The notes under the pieces: model-generated | Told to the model about the DNA's origin: nothing | Databases searched by the model: none | Seen by the model: the letters and a program-made list of their open reading frames with translations, nothing else | Shown: positions 24,437 through 38,600 of the stretch, one piece after another | Position numbering within the stretch: the first letter of the stretch is position 1 | Layout: each line of letters starts with the position of its first letter | DNA from: Rhytidiadelphus loreus | Taxonomy: Eukaryota > Streptophyta > Bryopsida > Hypnales > Hylocomiaceae | Assembly: GCA_947034895.1 (NCBI GenBank) | Contig: OX344764.1 | Coordinates: 54,603,348-54,667,347, forward strand | Length of the DNA: 64,000 bases | Direction of reading: 5' to 3' | Program-made: the position numbers and the translations under genes

Positions 24437-26120
24437 TTATTCTGACTATGACACTGAAGTTACCAACAAGGGGAACAATAGTGAAATAGTCTTCCAAAGG
24501 TCCACAATCTCTTTTAATGTGCAAATCAAGAACCTAGTAGAGTTGCGAGCAAATCCATTAGAAAGGGGCTCACTAGGTGTTGCTTTAGGTGGGTGAATCT
24601 TAGCGTGATGGCCCATGCTAGTGACCATGGCTCAAGCTCCGGTTCAATCCCGCTATTGAAGTTATCTGGAGTGCCTTGCTTGTTGCCTCTTCTATATTCT
24701 GATGAAACCGATGCATGCTCCAATTGACCCTGCAAAGAATTTACATAGGAATATTTCTTCATCGTATGCCTTTGCTTTTAAAAACTAAACATTCTATAAG
24801 CCCTAAATTTGTCTTAATTTCTAGGAATCAACCCCACCCCGTTTAAATCCGCATGTGCTCTAGAAAAGTTGCAATAAGATAAAATGATCGCCTAAAGTAA
24901 ACTAAGAAATCTGGGATTGGGTAAAGAATTAATCATGGATACCACGGATCATGCAATCAAATGCAGCATGCTCATGACATTTATAAGAGTGCCTTTGGAT
25001 CACAAAGTCGTGTTAGACTTGGGAGTTATCTTCTTCTTAAGTTGGAATCAACCAATGATCTTCTACAATTTGAAATCTTGTGATTCTTATACCATTTGAT
25101 GTACAAGATTTCTAACATCCAATCAATTTGCTAGAAGTTTTTAATCTAGATTGATTTCATATTATTCAAAATTATATGCTTTAAGTGACCATTGATGACT
25201 CTTTTGAGAACTAGATGGTTAATTTCGTAACAACACAATAGACCATAAATGTTTGGCAAATAACTTAAAGTATCTCTAGAGACCATTGACATAATTACAA
25301 AAATTTCATCTATATTTTTTCTACAAAGAATAAGGGGTGTATAAAGCATTTTGAGGCCAATCATCAAGTTTAATGAAGGCAACCTAAGATTTGAAAAGAA
25401 TAGCAAGTTGCTATTTAAAAGCACCTATAAGTCTACTTTGCTCAAGTGTTAATATGTCAGACATTTTAATAATTTCAACAACTACTTAGAATCACCAAAC
25501 TCTAAATTTTTTTTTCCTATAATCTAACTAACTTTGTATTAGACTTTCGACATCAATTCAATCCCTAGATTGAAATCCTACCGATTTATAATCTTCATTT
25601 CCTTGCAATTCCATGCTTGTAGGATAATCTTCAACATGGTTATTGGCCCATCGTCTCAAGGTTAAAAGCATTACCTCAATGCAAAAAAACTTCATTGATA
25701 TTGAAATTAGAAGGTAGACTACATTTGACCTCTCCATTCAAGTGTTGTACTAAATTCTAAGTAATTACAAGTCTTTTGATGTTTTGAATCAAAAGATAAT
25801 CCATCATTCATTATGTCAATTTGTTGATTGAAAAAAAGTAGTAATTACAAAATATCAAACCTTTTGAAAAAGTTACATAAATCATTTTCACTAATGCTAG
25901 AATATGATTAACATCCCTATGCTTACAATAACTTATAATTAATGCCAAAATCTACCTTGAAATCTCCTTTGCCCCAGGATTGTCATAGCTAGTGGGTAGA
26001 CATCCGATTCGACCATCCGATAGAAGTCCCGTTTGTCCAATATTCCAATGTAGTCAACAGATAGTTGACTTTGCGATATGGAAAAAATAGACAACGTGGC
26101 ATAGGCAGAAGGTTGGATGT
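24437..26120. other. Spacer, no gene seen
   Basis: A minus-strand frame at 24526-24762 carries a phrase EYRRGNKQGTPDNFNSGIE without known family. The remainder is AT-rich with no supported feature. Confidence 0.35.
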
Positions 26121-26270
26121 GGATGGAATTGGTAGGGGCACAGACGTGTTACAAGGTGTGGACGAAATCGGAAGGGGCGCGGACATAAGATAGGGCACGA
26201 ACGAAATTTGTAGGGGCATGGACATAAGATGGAGCGCGGATGTCATCCTAGTAGGGTGTAGATAGGAGGT
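26121..26270. repeat. 39-bp minisatellite, about 3.5 units
   Basis: Units start at 26121, 26160 and 26199, with a partial one at 26238. The consensus begins GGACGAAATnGGnAGGGGC and continues into GGACATAAGAT. The length is a multiple of three, so one minus-strand frame encodes 13-residue repeats (MSAPLPISSTPCN and variants). Probably non-coding. Confidence 0.65.
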
Positions 26271-26479
26271 CAAGGAATGGATGGACGGTAGGACACAAAT
26301 GTCATTCCAACAAGTTGCGGAGATAGAACTACCCTTTTGAACAGGTGAAATTTTTTTGTTGTATGTAGACTATAATTATTATATTTTGGTAAATAAAATT
26401 ATGGTTGCATCCTTATACAATCCCATTAGAGCCTACCAATTTTTTGTTTGTACCCTGACTTTCTATCCGCGCCCTGACA

Positions 26480-26550
26480 TCCTTGATTCAGGTACACGTC
26501 CTGAAGTTCTTTATCTTGGGTGAATTGTCACTCTACTTGTCCAGGCCCCG
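26480..26550. repeat. Dispersed repeat, copy 1
   Basis: The stretch from TTGATTCAGGTACACGTCCT to AATTGTCACTC is similar to 27270-27345 (CGATTCAGGTGCGCGCCCTG onward), about 790 bp apart in the same orientation. Confidence 0.6.
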
Positions 26551-27269
26551 ACAACTTCATTGAAGACCGCCAATCGCTATTCAATCAAAAGATTTTCATG
26601 ACAATGTCTTCTTGTCTCTCCATAAATAATATGAATCTATGAACATTTAGGATGAATCTATAAAAATATACTTTACACGTGCATCCAAAAAAATGTAACT
26701 TGTAGATTGAATTAAAAAACAATGCCTTCTAGAAATTATCCAACAAAATTCACCCTTCAACATGAATAAAAAAAATATAACTTGTATCTTCAATTAAAAA
26801 AGAATCCCTTATAGCAATTATCCCCCCCAAATTCACCCTTGAACATGAATCCAAGAAAAGCAAAATTATACAAACAAAGCTTTCACAAAAAACAACCATT
26901 CACTCTAGTGGAAAAAAAATATGAACATCAAAGAATTTTGTGGTCTAAGTTTCCATCATTCAGTATGTTTTAAGGAATGAACTTTTCAAGTTTTAGTTTT
27001 TTTGGTAGTTCAAACTAGATCTCAAGTATTTGAGGAAGTAAAAAATTAGAAGTTCCACCACAAGAAAGGAAAAATGTTGTTCCATGAAGTCACTTGCAAA
27101 TCCTAGTTGATAGAGCTCTTAATGTAGGCATTTGACTTTTATGTACTTGAAGATATTCTCCGAATTGAAAATAAGAGTTGGCTACAATTAATGGTTTCCC
27201 TCTCTCCATGGAAAGGAGGAATCCCATGCCCAAGGGAATTTGAAAGGCCCGCCTACTTTGTTGTATAAC

Positions 27270-27345
27270 TGACGTCCTCGATTCAGGTGCGCGCCCTGAA
27301 GTTCTTCATCCTAGGTAAATTGTCACTCCTTGTGTACGCGCCCGC
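27270..27345. repeat. Dispersed repeat, copy 2
   Basis: Second copy of the 26480-26550 repeat. Nearby phrases of the form CCGCGCCCTGAC also recur in both places, so the whole 26.4-27.5 kb region may be one degenerate repeat. Confidence 0.6.
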
Positions 27346-28625
27346 ACCATGACCATTTGCATCCGTGCCTTGACGGTGATGCCTTGACATCCGCACCCAT
27401 ACACTAGCGTTTCCGCCTGACCTCAACGTCCGCGCCCTAGTTCTAGTGTTATAACTCATTATGAAATGACGTGTCATTCAAAAAAATTCCACGGCTTACA
27501 AAATAAAAGCCGTCTGGAAAGTCAGGTCTTTCAATCTGGTTCGCTCGTCCGTTCATTCCGTCCGATGACCCTGAACCACCCGTTATGACAACCGTGCTTT
27601 GCCCTTCTAAATAAGTGATTTTGAAAAGGTTGATAATTTTCTTTAATTCTATTTTTTTTTATGCAATATGCAAATTGTTCTCATCATTGTTGTAATAAAG
27701 ATTTGATCATCATTTTGTAAAGTAAAGCAAAACATGAATTTCAAAAATTGAACTCATATTGACATGAATTCTACAATTGTTCAATATATTTAGCAACCAA
27801 AGAAGGTTCCACTCCTACTAAGCTTTGCAATGTAGATGTTGCCTTTATATTCCATGTCTCTCATTTCGGGATTATTAAACAATGTAGGGCTGAAAACATT
27901 TGTTTATAGATGAAACTATTTGTGCATAGATGAAATTATCACTATAAACTTTTCATTAATGGATGGTCATTTGTGATAAAGAGTTGTTGATAGGAACTAG
28001 ACTCTCAAAATTGAGAAGTTGATGTGTAGGCTCTATTCCATAATGAAGTCAATAATTTTTGGTTATTTTTTGTTTTTGTTCACTAAAATACTTACAAGTA
28101 GTTAAATGTTTGCATGATGAGTTACATGAGTGGGGATATACTAGTTGCAAGAAACCAACATATGCTTGATATTGACATTGCTACAAATTCTCTTGTTTGG
28201 TGGAGCGAAGAAAATTTAATGGGAGGTTCAAGTACGAATTATGCACCTCTCATTCAAAATTTCGATACGCAAGAATTTTTCTTGTAAGAGAATTAGACCA
28301 ACATGATTTAAATATAAATTTGAATATTGTTCCAATAATTAAACTATCTAGGTTTTATTAATATTGTTTAACAATCGAACAAATTGTTTCAATAGAAACC
28401 AACCACTTTTTCTGTCATCTTCAAACTTCTTCATCTCTTGTTGTACACATTCAATTCTTGACTTTGTATGGATGCAATTATTGATTTGATGTGGCATTTT
28501 GACTTTGTTATGTATATTGGTACTCATTTTTATACAATATGGTCAAAGAACAAGGTGAAATAAGGGATTATCTTTGTTTGCATCTTCCAGACTTTCACAT
28601 CACATATAAATGTGCATTGGCAACA
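27346..28625. other. AT-rich spacer, no gene seen
   Basis: No feature could be supported. Confidence 0.4.
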
Positions 28626-28907
28626 CATTAGAGGAGTTTTCGGACCCTTGGAGGGCCGTTTCAAGCAGCTGCGGGGGAACTGTCCCCCTGCAGTTTTCAG
28701 GGAGCGGCTGTTCCCGATAAAAAAATTTCCAAAAAAAAAAAAAAAAGTTTTATTCTTGAAATGCAAAAAAAAACAGAAAAAAAAAATTATTTTTTTCTGG
28801 CGTGGAAGTCGCCATTCCACGTCTGCAAGCTGCTGCGGACCCCTGCGAACCAGTTCCCGCAGTTTGGGAACTCACAGCCCTCCAGGGGGTTGAAATCTCC
28901 TCTAATG
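28626..28907. mobile_element. CATTAGA-ended MITE-like element, copy 1
   Basis: This 282-bp element has ends CATTAGAGGAGTTTTC (left) and GAAATCTCCTCTAATG (right), which are inverted copies. It has a GC-rich outer part and an A-rich centre. Its arrangement and phrases (CCCTCCAGGGGG near the right end) match 57329-57620. There is no ORF of interest, and no clear target-site duplication could be read. The superfamily is unknown. Confidence 0.65.
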
Positions 28908-29711
28908 CTTGATTTCATTGAAATTTTGAAAATTTATGAGTGTAATTAGTCTATGAAGGAACAATTAGCTTCATTAAATTATTAAATATATTTGTTTCAA
29001 AAATAAGGTGGGATTAAAAGGATAAGTCAATTGTTTGAGTAAACTGTGAATATTTCTAAAAATTAATTATAGGTGTATACAAAATTGATCCAAGGCTCCC
29101 ATGTTCTAATGATTTACAACTAATATATATAAATCCTAAATAAAAGAAATATATTTTGTTCGCATGAACAATGCTCTTACCTTCTACATGGAGATGCTCT
29201 AATTCAAGTACATTGCAACTTATGAACTTATCACCACTACCTACACCCAATTGAGCAATAACACCCATGATTAAACCCTAAGAGAGATAACAATCATCCA
29301 ATGAAAGGAAGATGAATGTCTTCAAGAGCTTATTAATAGTTCAATACAAAATGAATGAAGTCCATTCAAGTATGGTTAAAAACAAAATTGTCTTTTCTTT
29401 GTCAATGTTACTAATAGATCCTATCATAAATGAAGATGTTGTGTCTAGGTTCTTTTCAAAATATGAATCTTTTACTTCAATATTACCAAAATTTGTATTG
29501 CCTTTCTTACCAAAATTGTACTAAACACATTTAGAGATGGAAGGGAATGGTCTTTCCACCTTGTATAAATAATTGTAATAGCCTACTTCCTATTTTGGGG
29601 AAGATAATTTGAATTTCTTGACCATTCTTATTTTTCCAATCTTTGATTCTAATTATGAATTCTAATTTCTCAAATCCAATAGTCTCTAAAATTAAATAGA
29701 AACATGCATTT
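28908..29711. other. AT-rich spacer, no gene seen
   Basis: No feature could be supported. Confidence 0.4.
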
Positions 29712-29908
29712 CACTAGTAGACAACTGTGTTAGAATCCCTAAAAACATGTCACTTTGTTTTCGTTGAGTTCCCGGTTCAAAACAGAGTCAAAACGCAGAA
29801 AAACACTTTTCTGCATTTTAACTACGTTTTGACTCTGTTTTGAACCGGGAACTCAACGAAAACAAAGTGACATGTTTTTAGGGATTCTAACATAGTTTTC
29901 TTCTAGTG
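29712..29908. mobile_element. CACTA-type hairpin MITE, copy 2
   Basis: This 197-bp foldback element has arms of about 85-95 bp. The inner part (AATCCCTAAAAACATGTCAC through CGGTTCAAAACAGAGTCAAA) is perfectly inverted. The ends are CACTAGTAGACAACT and, read in reverse from the right, CACTAGAAGAAAACT. A 3-bp duplication TTT flanks it (29709-29711 and 29909-29911). It shares the CACTA terminus and 3-bp target rule with 7279-7494 but not the internal sequence. Confidence 0.8.
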
Positions 29909-31038
29909 TTTTCCCTAGGTAAATCTCTCCCTTTGAGGACAACTCAAAACCTTTTATTACAATTTAAGCCTTGCTCCATAGTGACGTTAAATATCAAAAC
30001 TTATAGCATTTCAATACTAATGTGGAAAGAATATTATCTACAAAATGATAGAAATAAAAAAGGTCTTTTTTGGAGAAGTAGCTTTTGGATTTTGGGCTAT
30101 AAGTGATTCAGAAGGGGCCTCATGGAATATAATTGCTCTTCATGTGACACTTTGACTATTGCAAATGTCTCAAAGAATCTTTTGATGTTTTCACTAGAGC
30201 ATTAGAAAAAGGAAAAAAAATTCAAAAACTTTCACCCTTTAAAACTTGTGTATGAATCCCCCCCAAACAATGGGATGCCAAGACAAGAAAAGCATTCATC
30301 AATTTTTTTCTTGAAGCAATATTGTACCTTTTAACAATTTTAAAAGAATTTTAATACTTGAGCTAAAAAAATAAAGAAGTAGGTTCTATTGACATATCCA
30401 TGTAAATAAATTCTCCAATAATTCAAGATCTCACCATAGTCGATAGAACAAAGAAACAAAATACCATTTCATTACAATATAATTATATTTTTAATTACTT
30501 AATTATTTCAATTCTTATATACAATATTTTGTACAACAAGACTCCACTTGAATGACTTCTAACCGATGTCTAAATGAACCCAAGCTACATTCATTTATAT
30601 TCAATACTAGGGATTCTTGTTGATGTGTACAATCATCAATGATTGTTTTGCAAGGAAGGAATATCAATTTATTTATTTATTTATTTATCTTTTAAAAGAT
30701 ATCACCCTCTAAGTGCCCAGGAAGGTAGAGAAATTCCAAAAACACAAAGACACCAAAATATTATTTTTAAAATTTTTCTACCGCTACCGTATCCATCGTC
30801 CAAAGTTTCACATTTCAATCATGCTAAATCCTCTCTCATATAAATATCATTGATGGAATTAGTAAGGGCCAGCGGTAGTATCACTGAAAAGTTTATATAT
30901 TGTGAGATTTGGTGTAGTCCAGTAATAATTCAGTATACAATAATTTAATAATTTTAAAATAATGAAACTTTGTTAAATTACTATCACACCCAATAAAAGA
31001 CAAATTGAGACTTGGTTTCCAGAGGCCGCAAGCTACGC
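29909..31038. other. AT-rich spacer with a (TTTA)n run
   Basis: A TTTATTTA simple repeat lies at about 30668-30689. No gene is seen. Confidence 0.45.
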
Positions 31039-31125
31039 GAGAAAGAAATGCAGCGAAAGCTGAAAACGAAAGAAATAGGCGGAAAGACAAGCAACTCCAG
31101 GCTCGGGCTAGGTTTGGAAAGCCCC

Positions 31126-31133
31126 TAGGGTTT
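31126..31133 (+). promoter_or_regulatory. Telo-box upstream of RPS3 copy 2
   Basis: TAGGGTTT at the same distance from the start codon as in copy 1, within the duplicated leader, so this copy keeps its proximal promoter element. Confidence 0.55.
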
Positions 31134-31253
31134 GATAGATGCGCTCCGTGGGACAATCGCTCTCTCTTTTGCTCGCGCGCTCGTCGTTGCAAGCTCTCGC
31201 TCACTCACTCATACCGCCGACGTCGCCCGTTTCGCTTCCTCGACGCCTCCACC

Positions 31254-32854
<1,601 letters not shown>

Positions 32855-33330
32855 ATCAGTTAAATGTCAAGTCCCAATTTGGGTTCCGAATCCTGTATGT
32901 AACGTCTGGAATATTGATCCAGTGTGCGAGCAAGCTTGACTCTATGAGAGGGCATTGGTTTTTGCGACCGAGATCTTTTGTGTAGTGGCTCAGAGGCAGT
33001 AAGAGGATTTGAAGTCCGTGTTTGGGTCGGCACTCGGCAGATTGCATTGCATGTGGACGTTTTTGTTTCTTACGCATTTCAGTATACGATGGCTCGATTC
33101 AATATTCTGTGAGTCATGCACAGGCAGCGCCGTCTAGTTATTTTTTGTATAGGATGTTGATTCAGTTTCTTTGTTTCGTTTGTGTTGGGTCCATGGACTT
33201 CTCTTCGGAACTGTTCGTATTCCAGTGTTCTGCTTCTGTTTGGGGGATATTAGGTTGGGCCCTGGAAAATTAACTGGACTCGGAAGTTAGATTTGAATAG
33301 TCTGAGTATGTTTCGCATGGTGCTAGTATT

Positions 33331-35290
33331 GTGATTGTATTTCTCTTCAAAAGATGAAGATATGTCTTTGACTCTTAACTTTCAGAATTTTGCAAATTTC
33401 ATGGAGTTGTTGCTTTAGGGCAAGTGTTTGCCGCTATCACCAACATGTGATTCTTGCACTATTGGGTGCTATTGTCGAGTTGGTGGAATTTGTTTTCTTG
33501 TTGAATCATTTCATGTGGACAAATTAATTCCACCATCAAAGTCTATGTACCCTACATTTGTCTGGAGTGTTGTCCACGGTGATGAATGATGTGGGAATGA
33601 AATGATATGTTTGTGGCATTTAGAGAGTGGATGGAAATTAGCATCAGTTTCAAGAATTTCATTGGATGTAGGGAGAAGTCTACATTATAAGCATTCAATC
33701 ATTAGCTTTATACTTGCAAGGGTAAAGTGAACATACTTTGAAAAAATTTCTATCATGACATCTTCAGAACAGGGGAAGGAAGGCTTATCAAAAGTGGGAT
33801 TCCTCTTTGTAGCCAATGTCTTGCTTCCTTTTCAAAATTTCGTTATCTTCAAAATTAGATTTGTTATCCAAAAGATGGAATTATGTCTCTTCAAATGTTG
33901 TAGGACAAAACAAATCCAGTGCTTGAACGAGAATTGTAAAGAATGTCATCTCTGTCTAATAAATTTTCTAAATCTTCAAATTCCAAAGCATAGAAGAAAT
34001 AGTCATCCAAGAATTCACTTTTTGCATCCATATTTATACTCTAAATTATGATATGGAAATATAAGTAAATGGGGGAGAAACCTTTAACCCCAAATTCCAA
34101 AAAATGAAGATACAAGAAAGTCTTTCAAGGTTTATGGAAGTAGAACTAAAGCCACTATCAAGCTCTACCCAAAGAAACTCAAGAATTAAAGAAAGTAAAC
34201 ATCCAACAAGTTTTAACATTGAAGGATTTTAAGCCACCTAATTAAGGAATTGTAGAACTGAAGAAGTTGAAGTACCCAAACAGGAGTGTTTTTTGTTTGT
34301 AAGATTTTTTGCCAATTGGCTACAATCAAAACATGTTGGCTATTTTTTGTAAAGGAAATTTCATTGTTGGGGGGCAAAATAACTAGATTACTGCTGTAGT
34401 TTGAGACTAGTAGCTAAATTTTACCTATGTATCACCTAATTTTCATATATTTATCACCAACTATCATCCAAGTATCACATGAGTATCAAGGAAACAACTA
34501 GCTCTTTCTCAAAAATGAAAAAAAAATACCCTTGCTAAGGAGAAACTCTAAATTCAAAATCACCAACAATGAAGGACCTAAACAATTTCAACACTCAAGG
34601 AGTTCAAGTTCCCAAGAAGCTCTAACAATGAAGAAGTTCTGAAACACCCTACAAGGTCAAGCACAAAACAACCAAAATGTACCAACTTACATTGAGATGA
34701 TAATGTCACCAACTTTAATGTGAGGTGTCAATCCCACCAATATGAAAGTGTAGCCCTAAACCTTAGAAACCTTAAATTATAATATCAAATACATGGATTT
34801 GAAAGAAAAACAGATCCTAGATACAAATATCATATGTCAATAGCTCAATGCCTAATTACCCATAGGCCCTTGTATTCAACTTATGTTTTGCTAAAAACTC
34901 TTTATTTACAACAATTTTTATTTTTTTATGAAATAAAACTAAGTTATGCACCATGAATAGAATTGATGTGTAAGATCACAATTAGGAAAAAACTTATTGG
35001 TAATTATGAAACCAATTTCAAAGCATTTCAAAGTAACCCTGTAGAGGTTCCAAAGTCCATATTTTGAATGACAACTATAGTGCATATTTTGTTCAAATAA
35101 TTTCTCATTTATCCAAAGTAATTCCCTAAATTGATAAAATAACAACCTTATTTTATGACCAATTTGATTAAATTCAAGGAAATAAGAAAATACATGTAGA
35201 AAGAAATATAATTTTTTTATATAAATGTGCAAAGTTTAAAAAAAGAATTTAAACGCCACATGGTTAAATAAAGTGAGACATCAACTTTAT
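33331..35290. other. AT-rich spacer, no gene seen
   Basis: A plus-strand frame of 98 codons at 33755-34051 has no recognisable domain. Nothing else is supported. Confidence 0.4.
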
Positions 35291-35621
35291 CAAATTGGTT
35301 CCCCAAAACCATTTGGCAAGGAGAGTCTCGGTGGGCAGCTGTACCGGGCAGAGGCCTGTCCTCGCCTTCGAGGAGGCCTGTAGAACCGAGTCTGGCCCGG
35401 CACACAGTCTCTCCCATCTCTTGAGAGCGTTACCCTCCTCTTAGGGCAAGCAGATCGGGTGGTTGTCGGAGCGAGACATTCTTCATCGCTGCCGGATTTC
35501 GATGCCACTAAGTGACGAGGATTGGCCTGTGTTGCGTTGTTGAGCTCTGCGGTTTCTGGATCTGCAGGTCTTAGAAATTTATAACATCGAAGTCTCTCGT
35601 TTGGCAGATTTGCCAGCCACC
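35291..35621 (+). promoter_or_regulatory. Likely promoter and 5' leader of the AP-4 mu gene
   Basis: An abrupt rise in GC content upstream of the AP-4 mu start codon marks this stretch. No TATA box or known element stands out. Confidence 0.4.
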
Positions 35622-38600
35622 ATGATCACACAGTTCTTCGTGCTCTCCTTACGCGGCGACAACATCGTCTTCCGCGATTGTGAGTTTTGCTGCACTAACC
35701 CTATACTTCGTTCTCCGATGCGGTTTCCGGCACTAATTACGGGCTGCTGAAGCTAGATGATTGCCCGGGGAGGCGAATTTGATATGGATACTGTTGCTGT
35801 TAAGGATACCTAGCAATATATTTGTAGAGATTCAGCTCCGATGTTTTAGTTGGTCGGTCATGCTAGAACACCCTGGGTGCTGAAATCTATGGAGAGATTG
35901 AGAGCTAGTTCTCTGGTGCTTAGTTGTTTGGCTTTAGGTCAAATTAGTTCTACGAATTTTTAACCGATCGGCATGCATGGTATTGCGTAGCTTATGGCTG
36001 TGGTGAAAGACGCAGTTTCCACTCTTGCCTTTTATTTGTGTGCATTCACCACGGATCTCATGGTTGACATTGAAATCTTGCGCGTAATCGTATTTTAATG
36101 GGAACGGATATGCCTTCTGTCAATCGGGTTAATTCAGGACTTGGTGTTGGATTTGGTTTAAATTGTTGAATTTGGCGTTCGGAACCTGTGCGGCAATCTG
36201 CGCGGTTATGTGGAACTAATTGTTAGGATTTCAGAACTGCGCTGGCGATCGATAGTGACTGGAAGATGTTATGTATTTCTAAAAATAAGCTGTATGGCAA
36301 TTGTAATCACTGTTTGTTTCTTATGAGTATTTATTTAAAGGGCAGGGGAATTTCCTTGGGAATACAGAATGCCGTTTTACCGCACGGTAGTAGGTTTCCA
36401 ATTTCTGCTGGTGAACGTCATCACTCTAAGTAGCTCTTGAAGCACTGACAATTTTGTTTGTTAATCTATATCTGCAGACAGAGGAGACGTATCTAAAAGC
36501 AGTGCTGAGATTTTCTTTCGCAAAGTGAAGTTCTGGAAAGGAGAAGAAGGCGAGGAGGCCCCCCCTGTTTTTGTAGGTATTCCTGTCCCTTTTAAAAATA
36601 AATTTACTCTGATGATTGCATGGACAGGGCACAGTTATCTTAGTGTCCCACTACAGAATTCCGTCTGAAAGCTGCTCTTGGTCATCAATTTCATCAAAAT
36701 GTATGGCTTACTTTTTGTAAATGGCTGACATTTGGTGGTGACTATGTGTCGTAGTTGTGACCAGTTATTTTGGCCCTCACATTGTTTTTTACTTTTTCCC
36801 ATAACCCTGTTTGTCTCTCTGCTATCGCCTCATGCACGTGGTGAAGACTTGGCATCTTAAGCACGTTAGGAGAGTCTTTGTTAGAATGTGTACAATTATC
36901 TATGTTCATCATTGGTACGATAAAAGGTTCTGAAATTTTGTCAAATGTTAGTATAGAATCTGTTTTTACCTGGTATGAGGAACAGTAAATCAGTCTTGTG
37001 TTTTCCTCTGTGTTGTAGAATGTAGACGGGGTAAATTACCTACATGTGAAGCACTCAGGATTGCTCTTCGTAGCAACTAGTCGAGTAAATCCATCACCAG
37101 CGTTAGTTTTGGAGCTCCTGCATCGAATAGCCCGTGTGATCAAAGACTACCTTGGAGTCCTCAATGAAGATTCTTTACGCAAGAATTTTGTTCTGGTTTA
37201 CGAGCTGCTGGACGAGATGATTGTAAGCCGTTATTTATATCTGTATTTTGTTGCCTTGTATTTAACCCCTACTATTCTCTGTATATTCCAGTTCTGCAGA
37301 TATGTGTAGAACTGTTCTCAATCACACGGAAAAGTATAAGATAATGTTCCTACAATTTTGTTCATTACAACCCCTAGATCATGTCTATATGGTTGGATCT
37401 ACTGTTGCTTCAATTTATATTTGTTAATCACTTCGAAACTTTAAAATTTCCAATTTTAAAGTAGATTACAAATTGGATGTTGTGATTTCCACAATGCTAA
37501 TTTTTATCGTTGGTTTGAAATTTGGAAAGGATTATGGGGTGAAGTTTTCAAATTTACATGTATAGCATGTTTATGTTGGATTCAACATACCTTGATTGCA
37601 ATAATTAATTCTTTGAAGGTCACGTACGCTCCTGTAGTCTTTGTTGCTATTGTGAACTGTGAAATTCTCAATTTAGACCCGTTTGGAGACAATTTCCGGG
37701 AAGTTTGGCCTAAAAGTGACCCTCCTGCAAGGTAATTCAATTGTTTAAGTTTATGATCGGCTTAACCTGATTTGGGATTCGTTACTTGCTTTTATGGGCA
37801 GGATTTTGGCTTTCCTCAAACCACATCGACAGAAGGTCTCAAGTCATTTGTTTTTAATGAGCCTGTCGTAGTAGATGCAGCACGTATTCCGTCACTGGGA
37901 CCAGCTGCTGTGTTCATTGTAAGTGTTTTTCCATTATCTTAATCTTGTTCTGGTTTATAGTCACTTCCAATTTTATATAGAAGTAAACTATAATTCTGCG
38001 TAAAAATAATTTCTTCATACATATATGTAGAACCTAAAGCTTGTCAAAGTCAGTTATGGACTCTGTTTGATTTCAGAGCAATTTTTATAAGGATATTTCG
38101 GTATGGTTTCAATGTTGCATTATGAGTGTTTCTTGTGCGGTTGTGGCAGCAAGGATCAAAGCGTGTGCCTGGTCTGGCAGTCACCAAGTCTGTGGTTGCC
38201 AACGATTTATCGGGCAAAAAACGAGAGGAAGTCTTTGTTGACATAATTGAAAAGATCAGTGTTACCTTCAATGCGAGCGTAAGTTTTGCTTATTCTCCTT
38301 CCTGTGTTTATATATTTGCCCTTTTCAGTGCACTCTTATGTAGTGCTTCTGGTTGTCTCATGGAAAGTCCCACAATCTGTTTTGCTGCATTATATTGCCA
38401 TCAGAAGTCATTACTGAAATCATTTTTGGAAGTTTCAAAGGATATGTTTGTACCTTCTCTCCTAGAAATTCTCCTGGTTTATCTGCAGACCCTAAATAAT
38501 GCTGAGTTTGTTTAGTTGCAGCTGAAGGTCCTATAATTTATGTTGAAGCCTAGATGTGTTGATCATAGTTCCGTTCTCTGTATGGAACCTGAAAGTGACA

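Noticed and set aside
24610..24680. tRNA-like T-loop (GGTTCAATCCC)
   Set aside because: The flanking bases do not pair as a T stem, and no D arm, anticodon arm or acceptor stem fits.
38126..38515. Plus-strand ORF of 129 codons continuing past an AP-4 mu exon
   Set aside because: Conserved sequence stops at the GTAAGT donor after 38278. The remainder is read-through into the intron.
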